Shown here in pieces: positions 23,703 through 31,009 of a stretch of 32,693 bases of DNA. Within the stretch, counting starts at the first letter, position 1, and the number at the start of each line of letters is the position of its first letter. The position numbers were made by a program, and so were the translations under genes. Location: positions 1 through 32,693 of the forward strand of contig CAZJCK010000042.1 of assembly GCA_964544635.1 (NCBI GenBank), read 5' to 3'. This DNA comes from CAZJCK01 sp964544635 (GTDB lineage Bacteria; Zixibacteria; MSB-5A5; GN15; FEB-12). The notes beneath the pieces are model-generated. The model saw only the letters and a list, made by a program, of their open reading frames with translations. It was not told the DNA's origin and made no database searches.

Positions 23703-24230
23703 ATGGCAGCCAAACGATATATCCAGATCTACACCGGCCCCGGTAAAGGGAAAACCACCGCCGCCGTCGGCCAGGCGGTGCGGGCCGCCGGCAGCCGCCT
23801 GAAGAGCCTGATCATCATGTTCATGAAGGAGTATCCCTACGGCGAGGTACGGGCGCTCGAACCGCTGTCGGAGTGGATTACGATCGAGCGGTATGGCGGC
23901 GACGATTTCGTGTACCGGCGCGAACTGCCGTCCGACGCCGACAAGGCGACCGCCCGGCGCGCCCTGGAGCGCGCCCGCGAAGCGATGATCTCGGGCCAGT
24001 ATGATATCGTTATCCTCGACGAAATCTGCGTCTGTGTCTATTTCAAGTTGGTAGAGGTCGACGATGTCACACCGCTGCTGGACGCCAAACCGGACGATGT
24101 CGAACTGATACTGACCGGTCGCTACTGTCCCGACGAGTGGCTGAAACGTGCCGACCTCATTACCGAGATGGCAGAAGTGAAGCACTACTACCAGCAGGGT
24201 GTAACCTCGCGCAAGGGGTTTGAATCGTGA
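23703..24230 (+). CDS. cobO: Corrinoid adenosyltransferase (CobA/BtuR/CobO type)
   Basis: It transfers the adenosyl group of ATP to cob(I)alamin or cobinamide to make the coenzyme B12 form. The 175-residue product has the P-loop TGPGKGKTTAA (residues 11-21), the family strand SLIIMFMKEYPYGE, the Walker B-like IVILDEICVCVYF, and the C-terminal VELILTGRYCPDEWLKRADL. These identify the BtuR family rather than the PduO or EutT types. The start chosen is ATG 23703 behind GAGGAAAA; an ATG at 23646 would add 19 residues not typical of the family. No cobalamin riboswitch is evident upstream, and no other B12 gene is present. It converges on the ammonia-lyase gene with only 8 bases between stops. Confidence 0.92.
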   Translation: MAAKRYIQIYTGPGKGKTTAAVGQAVRAAGSRLKSLIIMFMKEYPYGEVRALEPLSEWITIERYGGDDFVYRRELPSDADKATARRALERAREAMISGQYDIVILDEICVCVYFKLVEVDDVTPLLDAKPDDVELILTGRYCPDEWLKRADLITEMAEVKHYYQQGVTSRKGFES

Positions 24231-24238
24231 GTATGATA

Positions 24239-25432
24239 CTACCCTGAGGGGTGCGCGGCTACTACCTGCTCGAAATTCACCGGGTCGGTGGCGCCTTCAG
24301 TATTGAGCAGCAACACGGTAGTGTTCTTGTTCAGCCCGATCATGCCGCGCTCTTCTTCCGAGGCATCGTTGCACAGCGCCAGCAGCGCGCCCAGTGTTGC
24401 CGCGCCCGATTCCCCGGAGATGATGCGTGGGTCATCGCCCAATGGATGATAGTAGCGTCGCATCGCCTCGATCGCCCAGTCATCATCAATCGTTACGAAC
24501 GCGTCGAAACGGTCGCGAATGTACGGCCAGGCAACCTCCGACGGTGTGCCGCAGTTGAGACCGGCCATGATCGAGTCGAGGGCGGCGTCGGTAGTAACCG
24601 GAGCACCGTCGCGGGTCATGATTGACCGGAACAGGCAGTCGGCCGATGTCGGCTCCACGCTGACAAGCCTGATACTCCTGACCGCATGGTAACGACTGTA
24701 CCACCAGGCCGCCGTCGCCGCCAGCGCCCCGACGCCGCCGGGAACGAACACGACATCCGGCTGAGCACCGTCAAGCTGAGCGTCGATCTCGGCAAACAGC
24801 GTCAGGTAACCCTGGCTGATCCAGAGCGGAATGCTATGGTAGCCGGGCCAGGATGTGTCGGAAATAACGACCCAGTCGTTCTGGTCGGCCTGGCGGCGCG
24901 CCGTTTCGACAGCCCGGTCGTAGGTGCCGTCGACGATAATAACGTCCGCCCCTTCCTGACGAATTTTGTCGATGCGGGACGGGGCGGTCCCCCCGGGCAT
25001 ATAAATGACCGCCCGTTGTTCAAGTAGTTTCGCTACCCATGCCACGCCGCGGCCATGGTTGCCGTCGGTAGCCGTACAAAACGTGAATTGTCCCGGCCTC
25101 AGAAGGCGACTGGCGTACAGGTCTGCGGCTGTTATCTCCGGTTCTCCACGTTTGATTCTTTGATCGTTGATGAATCGGTAGACTGCGTATGACGCCCCCA
25201 ACGCTTTGAACGCCTGCAACTTAAAACGACAACTCTCATCTTTAACCAGGCTTCGGCTGACTCCCATCGCATGAGTCAGTTTCGCGAGTGTGACGAGCGG
25301 GGTGGCATGGTAGTCCGCAACCGACAGGTGACAGGCCCGTACCGATTGCGTCAGCGACGGGATATCGAAGCCTTCAGAAACGTCGGGCTGTCGAAACCGA
25401 TTCAATGTAAGTTTGTACTTCACTGACTGCAT
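24239..25432 (-). CDS. ygeX: Diaminopropionate ammonia-lyase, PLP-dependent
   Basis: It is predicted to cleave 2,3-diaminopropionate to pyruvate and two ammonia. The 397-residue fold-type II PLP enzyme shows the YgeX pattern: KDESCRFKLQAFKALGASYA, with Lys76 in AFKALG as the likely PLP lysine, then FCTATDGNHGRGVAWVAKLL. The phosphate-binding glycine loop is VPGGVGALAATAAW, followed by ISGESGAATLGAL. The start is ATG 25432 (MQSVKYKLTL), where family similarity begins; the upstream extension reads into intergenic DNA. No strong Shine-Dalgarno is visible (GGTAGC at best). Serine/threonine dehydratase relatives are the main alternative, but the SWPGYHSIPLWISQGY segment is characteristic of YgeX. 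Confidence 0.88.
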   Translation of the reverse strand: MQSVKYKLTLNRFRQPDVSEGFDIPSLTQSVRACHLSVADYHATPLVTLAKLTHAMGVSRSLVKDESCRFKLQAFKALGASYAVYRFINDQRIKRGEPEITAADLYASRLLRPGQFTFCTATDGNHGRGVAWVAKLLEQRAVIYMPGGTAPSRIDKIRQEGADVIIVDGTYDRAVETARRQADQNDWVVISDTSWPGYHSIPLWISQGYLTLFAEIDAQLDGAQPDVVFVPGGVGALAATAAWWYSRYHAVRSIRLVSVEPTSADCLFRSIMTRDGAPVTTDAALDSIMAGLNCGTPSEVAWPYIRDRFDAFVTIDDDWAIEAMRRYYHPLGDDPRIISGESGAATLGALLALCNDASEEERGMIGLNKNTTVLLLNTEGATDPVNFEQVVAAHPSG

Positions 25433-25502
25433 GATGCTACCGAAGCAGGGCAGGCTGCAAGTGTTCTTAACGCAAATTAAGACGCTAAACGTTTGTATTC
25501 GG

Positions 25503-25531
25503 TTGTTTCGGGTTGGCGCTTTGCGTATAGT
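25503..25531 (+). promoter_or_regulatory. Sigma70 promoter upstream of the DUF427 gene
   Basis: TTGTTT (25503-25508) is followed after 17 bases by TATAGT (25526-25531). The predicted start near 25538 leaves a leader of about 53 bases before the ATG at 25591. Confidence 0.5.
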
Positions 25532-25590
25532 ACAGTTGCAACCTGCTTCGAGTAAAACCAAGTCGTATCGCCAGTGTCAAAGGTTGATAA

Positions 25591-25881
25591 ATGAAAGCGA
25601 AGTTTCACGATCAAATCGTAGCCGAATCCGACCGTACCATTGTTATGGAAGGCACTCACTATTTCCCACCCGATGACGTAAACTGGGACGTTCTCAGGGA
25701 AAGCACCACCACCAGCACCTGCCCGTGGAAGGGGGAGGCGCGGTATTTCAATGTCGTTGTCAACGGCAAGGAGATACGCGATGCCGCCTGGCACTATCCC
25801 GAACCGAAAGATAAAGCGGAGCACATCAAGCGGTATGTTGCCTTCTGGCGCGGCGTTGAGCTGGAAGGATCAAAAAACTAA
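25591..25881 (+). CDS. DUF427 domain protein
   Basis: The 96-residue cytoplasmic protein belongs to DUF427, small single-domain proteins of unknown function. The signature is clear: VAESDRTIVMEGTHYFPP at residues about 10-27, then STTTSTCPWKGEARYFNVVV and DAAWHYPEPKDKAEHI. The Tudor-like beta fold with the conserved CPWKG and YPEP segments is known from structures of relatives. ATG 25591 sits behind a weak AAAGG about 9 bases upstream. It is monocistronic with its own promoter. Confidence 0.88.
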   Translation: MKAKFHDQIVAESDRTIVMEGTHYFPPDDVNWDVLRESTTTSTCPWKGEARYFNVVVNGKEIRDAAWHYPEPKDKAEHIKRYVAFWRGVELEGSKN

Positions 25882-25953
25882 CGTCCCACTCGACCGCATT
25901 CGATTACTCCAGCATTTCTCCTTTTTTTTAATCACGCGACAACTGATATTCCA

Positions 25954-25973
25954 ACAGTCAACACATTGACTGT
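25954..25973. promoter_or_regulatory. Perfect 8-bp dyad upstream of the OmpA-lipoprotein gene
   Basis: ACAGTCAA and TTGACTGT form a perfect inverted repeat with a 4-base centre, 22 bases before the start codon. It could be an operator or a leader hairpin close to the ribosome site. Confidence 0.4.
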
Positions 25974-25995
25974 GGCTTCAGATAAAGGAGATAAT

Positions 25996-26673
25996 ATGCT
26001 GAGACGGACAGGAATAGTTCTTTTGGTCGCCCTGCTGGCGGTTGCGATGGTGACCGGCTGCGGTTCCATGAAGAAGCGCGACAAGGGTGCCATAATAGGT
26101 GCCGGGGCCGGAGCGGTGGTCGGCGGCGTGATCGGCAACCAGGCCGGCAACACGGCGGTCGGAGCTATCCTCGGCGCCGCTATCGGCGGTGCCGCCGGCG
26201 CCTACATTGGTAATTACATGGACAAACAGGCGGCCGAGATTGAGCGCGACCTTGAAGGCGCCCGCGTCGAACGGGTTGGTGAAGGCATCAAAGTCACGTT
26301 CGATTCCGGCATCCTCTTCGCCGTCAACAGTTCGCAATTGCAGCCGGACGCCAAGAGCAATCTGCTCGATCTATCCGAAATCCTTCGCAAGTACGAGGAT
26401 ACCGAGATCCTGATCGAAGGCCACACCGACTCGACCGGCTCCGACGAACACAACCGCGAACTGTCGATCCGTCGCGCCAACTCTGTCGCCACCTTCCTGG
26501 CCGAACACAACGTGGCTGCCAGCCGGTTTACGATCATGGGGTATGGCGAAACTCAGCCGATCGCCGACAACGCCACGACGGCTGGACGTCAGGCTAACCG
26601 CCGGGTCGAACTGGCCATCTTTGCCAACGACGAGCTTAAGGATGTCGCGCGGGAAAAAGTTGAAGGCAGCTGA
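25996..26673 (+). CDS. OmpA-family lipoprotein with glycine zipper
   Basis: This 225-residue lipoprotein has a type II signal peptide with lipobox VTGC (Cys22). A glycine-zipper region follows at about 34-78 (IIGAGAGAVVGGVIGNQAG, then ILGAAIGGAAGAYIG). The C-terminal OmpA/Pal peptidoglycan-binding domain spans about 95-215, with LIEGHTDSTGSDEHNRELS, RANSVATFLAEH and MGYGETQPIADN. This YiaD-like layout ties the outer membrane to the cell wall. ATG 25996 follows AAAGGAGAT; the longer frame from 25966 would precede the ribosome site. A strong terminator at 26698 ends the gene. The perfect dyad at 25954-25973 in the leader suggests regulation. Confidence 0.93.
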   Translation: MLRRTGIVLLVALLAVAMVTGCGSMKKRDKGAIIGAGAGAVVGGVIGNQAGNTAVGAILGAAIGGAAGAYIGNYMDKQAAEIERDLEGARVERVGEGIKVTFDSGILFAVNSSQLQPDAKSNLLDLSEILRKYEDTEILIEGHTDSTGSDEHNRELSIRRANSVATFLAEHNVAASRFTIMGYGETQPIADNATTAGRQANRRVELAIFANDELKDVAREKVEGS

Positions 26674-26697
26674 TGCTTCCGGCATACCGACGGTTAG

Positions 26698-26726
26698 CGG
26701 GCGGAGCGATTCTCCGCCCGTTTTCG
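26698..26726 (+). terminator. Rho-independent terminator of the OmpA-lipoprotein gene
   Basis: CGGGCGGAG pairs with CTCCGCCCG around CGATT and is followed by TTTTCG. It lies 25 bases past the stop and just before the end of the convergent SDR gene. Confidence 0.88.
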
Positions 26727-26727
26727 T

Positions 26728-27483
26728 TTATCCGCACAGGACGGCGCCGCCGTTGACATTCAGGATTTCACCGGTAATGAACGATGCCAGGTCGGAAGCA
26801 AGAAACACTACCGGCCCGCCAATCTCTTCGGGCTGACCGGCCCGTTTCAGGATGATCTTCTCACGCACCTTGTCGCCTTCGGGCGATTGCAGGATTGCCT
26901 CGGTCATATCCGAATGCACCCAGCCGGGCGCCACACAGTTGACCCGAATGTGGTCGTCCGCCAGTTCACCCGCCCACGACTTGGTCAGGCTGATCACCGC
27001 CCCTTTGGTGGCGGCATACGGAGAATAGAACGCCTCTCCCCGAACCCCGGCAGTCGAGGCGATCAGGACGATCGAACCGCTCTTCTGCAGCTTCATCTGA
27101 GTTACCGCCGCCCGCACCGGGTGGAAGACGCCGTACAGGTTGATGTCGATCGTCCGCTTGAGCGATTCATCGGTCATCTCATCGAGCGGATTATGCTCCC
27201 AGATACCGGCGTTGGCCACCAGGATATCGATGCTGCCGAGTTGTTCGACGACGTCTTTCACCATCGCCCGGCATTGCTCGAACCGTCCCACATCAGCCTG
27301 CACCGTGACCGCTCGCACGCCCAGTTCTTCTGCCTCGGCGGCGGTCTGGGCGGCTGCTTCTTTGTTCGACAGATAGTTGATGGCCACATGGGCGCCGGCC
27401 CTGGCGGCGGTGAGGACAATGCCGCGGCCGATTCCGCGCGAACCGCCGGTCACCAGCATGACTTTGTCTTTCAGGTCTATCAT
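26728..27483 (-). CDS. Short-chain dehydrogenase/reductase (FabG-like)
   Basis: The 251-residue classical SDR has the cofactor loop TGGSRGIG (residues 12-19) and VANAG near 88. The catalytic serine is in IVLIASTAGV, the YAATK motif supplies Tyr and Lys, and the C-terminal PEEIGGPVVFLASDLASFIT followed by GEILNVNGG is typical of 3-oxoacyl-ACP reductase-like enzymes. Substrate assignment is not possible because no fatty-acid or polyketide gene is adjacent. Two ATGs in tandem (27486 and 27483) follow AGGGAGG; the second has the better spacing (4 versus 1) and is used here. A sigma70-like promoter lies 40 bases upstream. Confidence 0.9.
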   Translation of the reverse strand: MIDLKDKVMLVTGGSRGIGRGIVLTAARAGAHVAINYLSNKEAAAQTAAEAEELGVRAVTVQADVGRFEQCRAMVKDVVEQLGSIDILVANAGIWEHNPLDEMTDESLKRTIDINLYGVFHPVRAAVTQMKLQKSGSIVLIASTAGVRGEAFYSPYAATKGAVISLTKSWAGELADDHIRVNCVAPGWVHSDMTEAILQSPEGDKVREKIILKRAGQPEEIGGPVVFLASDLASFITGEILNVNGGAVLCG

Positions 27484-27522
27484 CATTCCTCCCTGGCTGC
27501 AATTGACCCATACTTGTTGCCG

Positions 27523-27551
27523 AATATCGAGTGCGGCCGGTGTCGGAACAA
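27523..27551 (-). promoter_or_regulatory. Sigma70 promoter of the SDR gene
   Basis: On the minus strand TTGTTC (27546-27551) is followed after 17 bases by GATATT (27523-27528). The predicted start near 27516 gives a leader of about 33 bases containing AGGGAGG. Confidence 0.45.
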
Positions 27552-27631
27552 GCGATTCCCTTTGAGTCAGGATGTATCACAGCCTATATTGCGGCGTCCC
27601 GGAGAAGCGAAACCACAGGCGTGATATGGCG

Positions 27632-27660
27632 TTGAATCTGGTGACGGCTGCCATGATATT
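27632..27660 (+). promoter_or_regulatory. Sigma70 promoter of the HdeD-like gene
   Basis: TTGAAT (27632-27637) is followed after 17 bases by GATATT (27655-27660). The predicted start near 27667 lies about 11 bases before the ATG at 27678, so the leader is very short and includes at most part of the GGAAAGAG ribosome site. Confidence 0.45.
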
Positions 27661-27677
27661 GGCAGGAAAGAGAATCG

Positions 27678-28211
27678 ATGTATTTTGACGTTCGACAGAA
27701 CTGGTGGCTGCTGGTTATTCGCGGGGTTGCCGCGCTGATCTTCGGTGCGCTGGCCCTGGCCTGGCCGGAGGCGGTGGTCGAGGTGCTGGTGATGATTTTC
27801 GGCGCCTTTTTCCTCGTCGACGGCCTGCTCTTGAGTATCTATGCTTTCCGTAACCGCATGAATATGGGACCATGGTTCGGGCTGCTCATCACCGGCCTGG
27901 TCGGCGTGGCCGCCGGTGCCGTGGCGCTCTTGTGGCCGGGTGTTACGGCGGTTGCCTTTGTCCTTCTGTTTGCCATCTGGGCGATTGTCAGCGGACTGCT
28001 GCAAACGATGATCGCCATGCCGATGCGCCGGCATCTCAACGGCGGCTGGCTCTGGGTGCTGGCCGGCATGCTGACCCTGGTTGTCGGCCTGATTGTATTC
28101 TTCTGGCCACGGGTCGGCCTGATCGCCCTCACCTGGTTGATCGGGATCTACGCTATCCTGTACGGCCTGTTCAATGTCTGGCTGGGTATGAGTGTAAAGA
28201 CCTCTGTCTGA
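27678..28211 (+). CDS. HdeD/DUF308 family membrane protein
   Basis: The 177-residue integral membrane protein has about six hydrophobic helices (approximately 12-29, 35-57, 66-85, 91-111, 124-143, 148-168), arranged as three pairs of a repeated hairpin. Recurring LIFGALALAWPEAVVEVLVM, GAVALLWPGVTAVAFVLLF and LIVFFWPRVGLIALTWLIG segments show the internal repeat typical of HdeD. E. coli HdeD is linked to acid resistance; in other bacteria the role is open. The ATG follows GGAAAG (27667-27672). It is monocistronic and converges on the baeRF gene, with only 17 bases between them and no obvious hairpin. Confidence 0.88.
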   Translation: MYFDVRQNWWLLVIRGVAALIFGALALAWPEAVVEVLVMIFGAFFLVDGLLLSIYAFRNRMNMGPWFGLLITGLVGVAAGAVALLWPGVTAVAFVLLFAIWAIVSGLLQTMIAMPMRRHLNGGWLWVLAGMLTLVVGLIVFFWPRVGLIALTWLIGIYAILYGLFNVWLGMSVKTSV

Positions 28212-28228
28212 GGTCTCTGGACTCCCCC

Positions 28229-29389
28229 CTAAAACCGCAACAAACCTGCGATCGGTGAGCCTTTCGGCAGCTTGTCAGCGTCGACAGTGTACACCGTCCC
28301 GCCCTGCGTGATAACTTTCATGGCGGCGAAGTCGAGCAGGTCACGGTTGCCGATTTCGTCGCGCTGGTGCACCTCAACCTCACCGTTCTCCGGATTGTAC
28401 CGCCCCCAGCAATACTTGTTGGGTGCGAGAAAGAGGGTGTCGACGCGTCCGAAAGCAGCCGCCTTCACGGCATCCTCGACCGTGCCCACGGCATTTTCAT
28501 TTCCGGCATTGAACAGTTCCTGCCAGCGCGCAAACGCCTTCTCCTGACCGGTGCGGAAATGCGGCGCCACCACCTTCCAGGCTGACTGGTGCAGCTCTTC
28601 GACCGGCGTTTCGTCGTGGCTGCCGGAAACGCCGTCGTCCATGATGGTGGGATACTTGCTGGCGTCGCGATAGATCGGCAGCAGGTAGTCGACGCCCGCC
28701 AGCACGAGGGGGGCGCGTTCGTCGTTCACAATTTCCCGAATACCGTTGTCCAGCAGCGCGAAAAACTTCCGGGCCAGATCCTTGTTTTCAATCTCGCTGC
28801 TCCCGGCGCCGTGGCTGATGGCGTCACGGTTGACATTGCCGTGCGACGGTGCGCCGGTGTGGAACTGGATCTGGCTCTGGTAGCGGTCGGGATCAAAAAT
28901 GTCGGCCACGCTCTGCGGGACATCGGCCAGGTCGATCTGGTCGATCGACTGACTGGTCCCCTGGTACAGCCGGGCGTTCTTGTAGCTCAGGACCAGCAGA
29001 TAGAACCGGCCGTCCCCGTGCAGCAGCGACAGAACCGGTTTGGTGTGATAGCGGTCGGAGACCACCGCCAGTTCATCGAAGCTCAGCGGCAGCCGATACT
29101 CCCGGAATCCTTCGGGTCCGATAAACACTGCCAGGCCGTCTGACTGGTGACGCCAGTACCGTCCATCCTCCAGCAGCTTGCGCGCCGGCGCCAGGAGACT
29201 GTCGATCTCTGCCTTGCGCTTGCCTTTTGCCTCAAGCTGATCCTCAACCCGCTTTACCATGTTCTTGAAGCGAATCGGGTCCTGCTCGACTTCGGGGCCG
29301 CGACGGTGTGTCGGCATGTAGATCGAAATACACGGTTCTGCACCGGCCGAGATGAGCTTCATGATATCGTCGGTGGTCATTATCTGCAT
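28229..29389 (-). CDS. Bacterial archaeo-eukaryotic release factor-like protein (baeRF)
   Basis: The 386-residue protein matches the baeRF families, bacterial relatives of archaeal and eukaryotic eRF1. It has an N-terminal segment CISIYMPTHRRGPEVEQDPI with FKNMVKRVEDQL, a central domain with LAVFIGPEGFREYRLPL followed by FYLLVLSYKNARLY, and the terminal L7Ae-like part TVEDAVKAAAFGRVDTLFLA. The last ends ITQGGTVYTVDADKLP. A role on ribosomes in stress or hibernation is proposed for the group, but the exact function is unknown. Whether a GGQ-like loop exists is unclear; I do not see one. The ATG at 29389 follows AGGTAG, with GGAAAGGAC a little further upstream. Confidence 0.8.
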   Translation of the reverse strand: MQIMTTDDIMKLISAGAEPCISIYMPTHRRGPEVEQDPIRFKNMVKRVEDQLEAKGKRKAEIDSLLAPARKLLEDGRYWRHQSDGLAVFIGPEGFREYRLPLSFDELAVVSDRYHTKPVLSLLHGDGRFYLLVLSYKNARLYQGTSQSIDQIDLADVPQSVADIFDPDRYQSQIQFHTGAPSHGNVNRDAISHGAGSSEIENKDLARKFFALLDNGIREIVNDERAPLVLAGVDYLLPIYRDASKYPTIMDDGVSGSHDETPVEELHQSAWKVVAPHFRTGQEKAFARWQELFNAGNENAVGTVEDAVKAAAFGRVDTLFLAPNKYCWGRYNPENGEVEVHQRDEIGNRDLLDFAAMKVITQGGTVYTVDADKLPKGSPIAGLLRF

Positions 29390-29686
29390 AAGCTACCTGT
29401 CCTTTCCTGACATGTGAGCGTCCTTGTACATACACCTGTAATCAACAGTTACCGGCGTGGCTTGGCAACAATTGAGATATGCCGCCACCTGAGTGCCGTC
29501 CGCACTCTTCATAACAGCACAACCGGCGTTCCGTTTCGAAAACCGGAATTTGGCCGGTTTTCGGGCAGTTGTCGCCGCCATAAGACCGCAGCAGTGGCAT
29601 CTTTCGAAATGTGCGCCCATGCCGAATATTCTTCATAAATGAACTGTCTTGTGCGTATATATATCGAATAGAGAAAGGAGATTACT
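29390..29686. other. Intergenic region, divergent baeRF and Lrp genes
   Basis: These 297 bases must hold the promoters of both divergent genes. Minus-strand open frames of 64-75 codons overlap each other in two frames. They are cysteine-rich by chance-like composition, have no ribosome site and resemble nothing I know, so I do not call a gene. An AT-rich TATATATAT at 29656-29666 just before the Lrp ribosome site may be part of its promoter. Confidence 0.5.
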
Positions 29687-30202
29687 GTGGTTGATGCCGT
29701 CGATAGAAAGATCCTGCGCTATTTGCAGAAAGATGCCCGCATGCCCAATTCCGAGATCGCCAAGCGGATAGGGATGGCCGCCTCGGCGATTTTCGAGCGG
29801 ACCCGCAAACTGGAAAGTCGGGGTGTGATCAAGGCGTATGAGGCACGACTCGACGCTAATGTACTGGATTGTCCGCTGGTAGCGTTTGTTTTCGTACGCA
29901 CCTCCGAGCCGGCCGGTGACAAACAGACCGCCGACAGACTGGTGCAGATCCCGGAGGTGCAGGAGGTGCACAACGTCGCGGGCGAAGACTGCTACCTGCT
30001 CAAGGTGCGTACCACCGATCCCGACCAGCTCGGCAAGTTGCTGCGCGACAAGATTGGTTCGGTGCCGACTGTCGTGCACACCCGAACAACGATTGTCATG
30101 GAGACCTTCAAGGAAACCGTCCACCTCCCCTTCCCGGAAGAGACTGAGCTGCCGAAAAAGTCGCGGCGGTCGTCGTCGACCACCCGCCCTGCCGCGCGGT
30201 AG
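29687..30202 (+). CDS. Lrp/AsnC family transcriptional regulator
   Basis: The 171-residue regulator has the classic layout. An N-terminal winged HTH starts VDAVDRKILRYLQKDARMPN, continues with EIAKRIGMAASAIFERTRKL and ends with ESRGVIKAYEARLD. A C-terminal RAM/ligand-binding domain at about 65-140 includes VQEVHNVAGEDCYLLKVRT. These proteins form octamers and respond to amino acids. A basic, Ser/Arg-rich tail after residue 155 is unusual. The GTG at 29687 follows AAAGGAG (spacer 7). It sits among unrelated genes, so its targets cannot be inferred from context beyond possible autoregulation or control of the divergent baeRF gene. Confidence 0.92.
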   Translation: MVDAVDRKILRYLQKDARMPNSEIAKRIGMAASAIFERTRKLESRGVIKAYEARLDANVLDCPLVAFVFVRTSEPAGDKQTADRLVQIPEVQEVHNVAGEDCYLLKVRTTDPDQLGKLLRDKIGSVPTVVHTRTTIVMETFKETVHLPFPEETELPKKSRRSSSTTRPAAR

Positions 30203-30279
30203 CTGGTCTGTCGGCCCGATCCGGCGGTTGCGCTTCGTGTCGCCACCAGGGGACCCCTGCGGGTATGTTCATGTTAATG

Positions 30280-30308
30280 TTGACCGTGACAACTACCGTC
30301 AATAAGTT
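30280..30308 (+). promoter_or_regulatory. Possible promoter with overlapping dyad before formyltransferase gene
   Basis: TTGACC (30280-30285) and TAAGTT (30303-30308) are 17 bases apart. The -35 and spacer coincide with an imperfect dyad, TTGACCGT and ACCGTCAA (30280-30302, 7 of 8 paired), which could be an operator. The -10 match is modest. Confidence 0.3.
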
Positions 30309-30364
30309 CGCACCGCAGAGCTGCATGAGCAAACGTGCCATCCCTATATCCCCTGGAGTCCGCC

Positions 30365-30955
30365 GTGAACATACTCCTTCTTGGGCCGGACCGGCCACAC
30401 ATTGTTGAGTTCCTTGAGTCGTTCGGTGACGATGTCACCCGGTATGAAGACCGGTTGACTGCAGACGCCGACGTGATCAAAGATGTCGACTGTGTCGTCA
30501 GCTACGGTTACCGGCACATTCTCAAAGACGACGTCCTCGCCTTGTTTCCCGGCCGGGTGGTCAATCTGCATATCTCGTTGCTTCCCTGGAATCGTGGCAG
30601 TGACCCGAACCTGTGGAGCTTCCTTGAAGACACCCCGAAAGGGGTCACGGTTCACTACATTGACCGCGGTGTCGATACCGGCCGCATCATCGCCCAGCGC
30701 GAAATTGAGTTCGACAACAAGGGCACTTTGCGCACCACCTACGACCGGCTGACCGCTGAAATCGAAGATCTCTTTCGCGAGCAGTGGCCGGGCATACGCG
30801 AGGGGCGGGCCGAGTCATTTGTCCAACGGGCCGGCGGTACGGCTCACCGCAAGAGGGATAAGGAGCCGTATCTCCACCTGCTCCATTCCGGCTGGGATAC
30901 GCCGGTCGCCGACCTGGTAGGCAGGGCCGTCACTTCAGATTCCGACCAAAGTTGA
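30365..30955 (+). CDS. Formyltransferase-family protein (GART/Fmt fold)
   Basis: The 196-residue protein has the N10-formyl-tetrahydrofolate-dependent transferase core. The N-terminal Rossmann strand is MNILLLGPDRPHIVEFL, the catalytic Asn and His lie in VNLHISLLPWNRGSDPNLW, and the partner Asp lies in HYIDRGVDTGRIIAQREI. It is shorter than methionyl-tRNA formyltransferase (no C-terminal OB domain). The LPWNRG-PN pattern resembles stand-alone sugar or amino-sugar N-formyltransferases and PurN-like enzymes, so the acceptor is uncertain. The start is GTG 30365 behind CTGGAG (spacer about 6), which gives the expected first strand. The gene is monocistronic; the FAD-protein gene after it has its own promoter. 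Confidence 0.82.
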   Translation: MNILLLGPDRPHIVEFLESFGDDVTRYEDRLTADADVIKDVDCVVSYGYRHILKDDVLALFPGRVVNLHISLLPWNRGSDPNLWSFLEDTPKGVTVHYIDRGVDTGRIIAQREIEFDNKGTLRTTYDRLTAEIEDLFREQWPGIREGRAESFVQRAGGTAHRKRDKEPYLHLLHSGWDTPVADLVGRAVTSDSDQS

Positions 30956-30973
30956 ACTTCATTTTGACCATCG

Positions 30974-31002
30974 TTGACAATACTCACCAATCCGCGCATA
31001 CT
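30974..31002 (+). promoter_or_regulatory. Consensus-like sigma70 promoter for a leaderless message
   Basis: TTGACA (30974-30979, perfect -35) is followed after 17 bases by CATACT (30997-31002). The ATG at 31010 is 7 bases further on, so transcription should start at or next to it. No Shine-Dalgarno sequence precedes the ATG. Confidence 0.6.
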
Positions 31003-31009
31003 TGACCGC

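Noticed and set aside
24231..24238. Terminator between the convergent adenosyltransferase and ammonia-lyase genes
   Set aside because: Only 8 bases separate the stops and no hairpin with a T-run is visible there.
25921..25930. T-run as a terminator after the DUF427 gene
   Set aside because: No stem of useful length precedes the T-run.
25966..25995. TTGACT followed by GATAAT 18 bases later, just before the OmpA-lipoprotein ATG
   Set aside because: The -10 would abut the ATG and overlap the AAAGGAG ribosome site, so transcription would start inside the gene; the TTGACT is better explained as the right arm of the dyad.
29393..29636. Cysteine-rich minus-strand open frames of 64 and 75 codons between the baeRF and Lrp genes
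   Set aside because: They overlap in two frames, have no ribosome site and no recognisable domain; the cysteines appear to be a composition effect.
30974..31009. TTG start 12 codons upstream for the FAD-binding protein
   Set aside because: This TTG is the first triplet of a perfect -35 box, so it would not be transcribed from that promoter.
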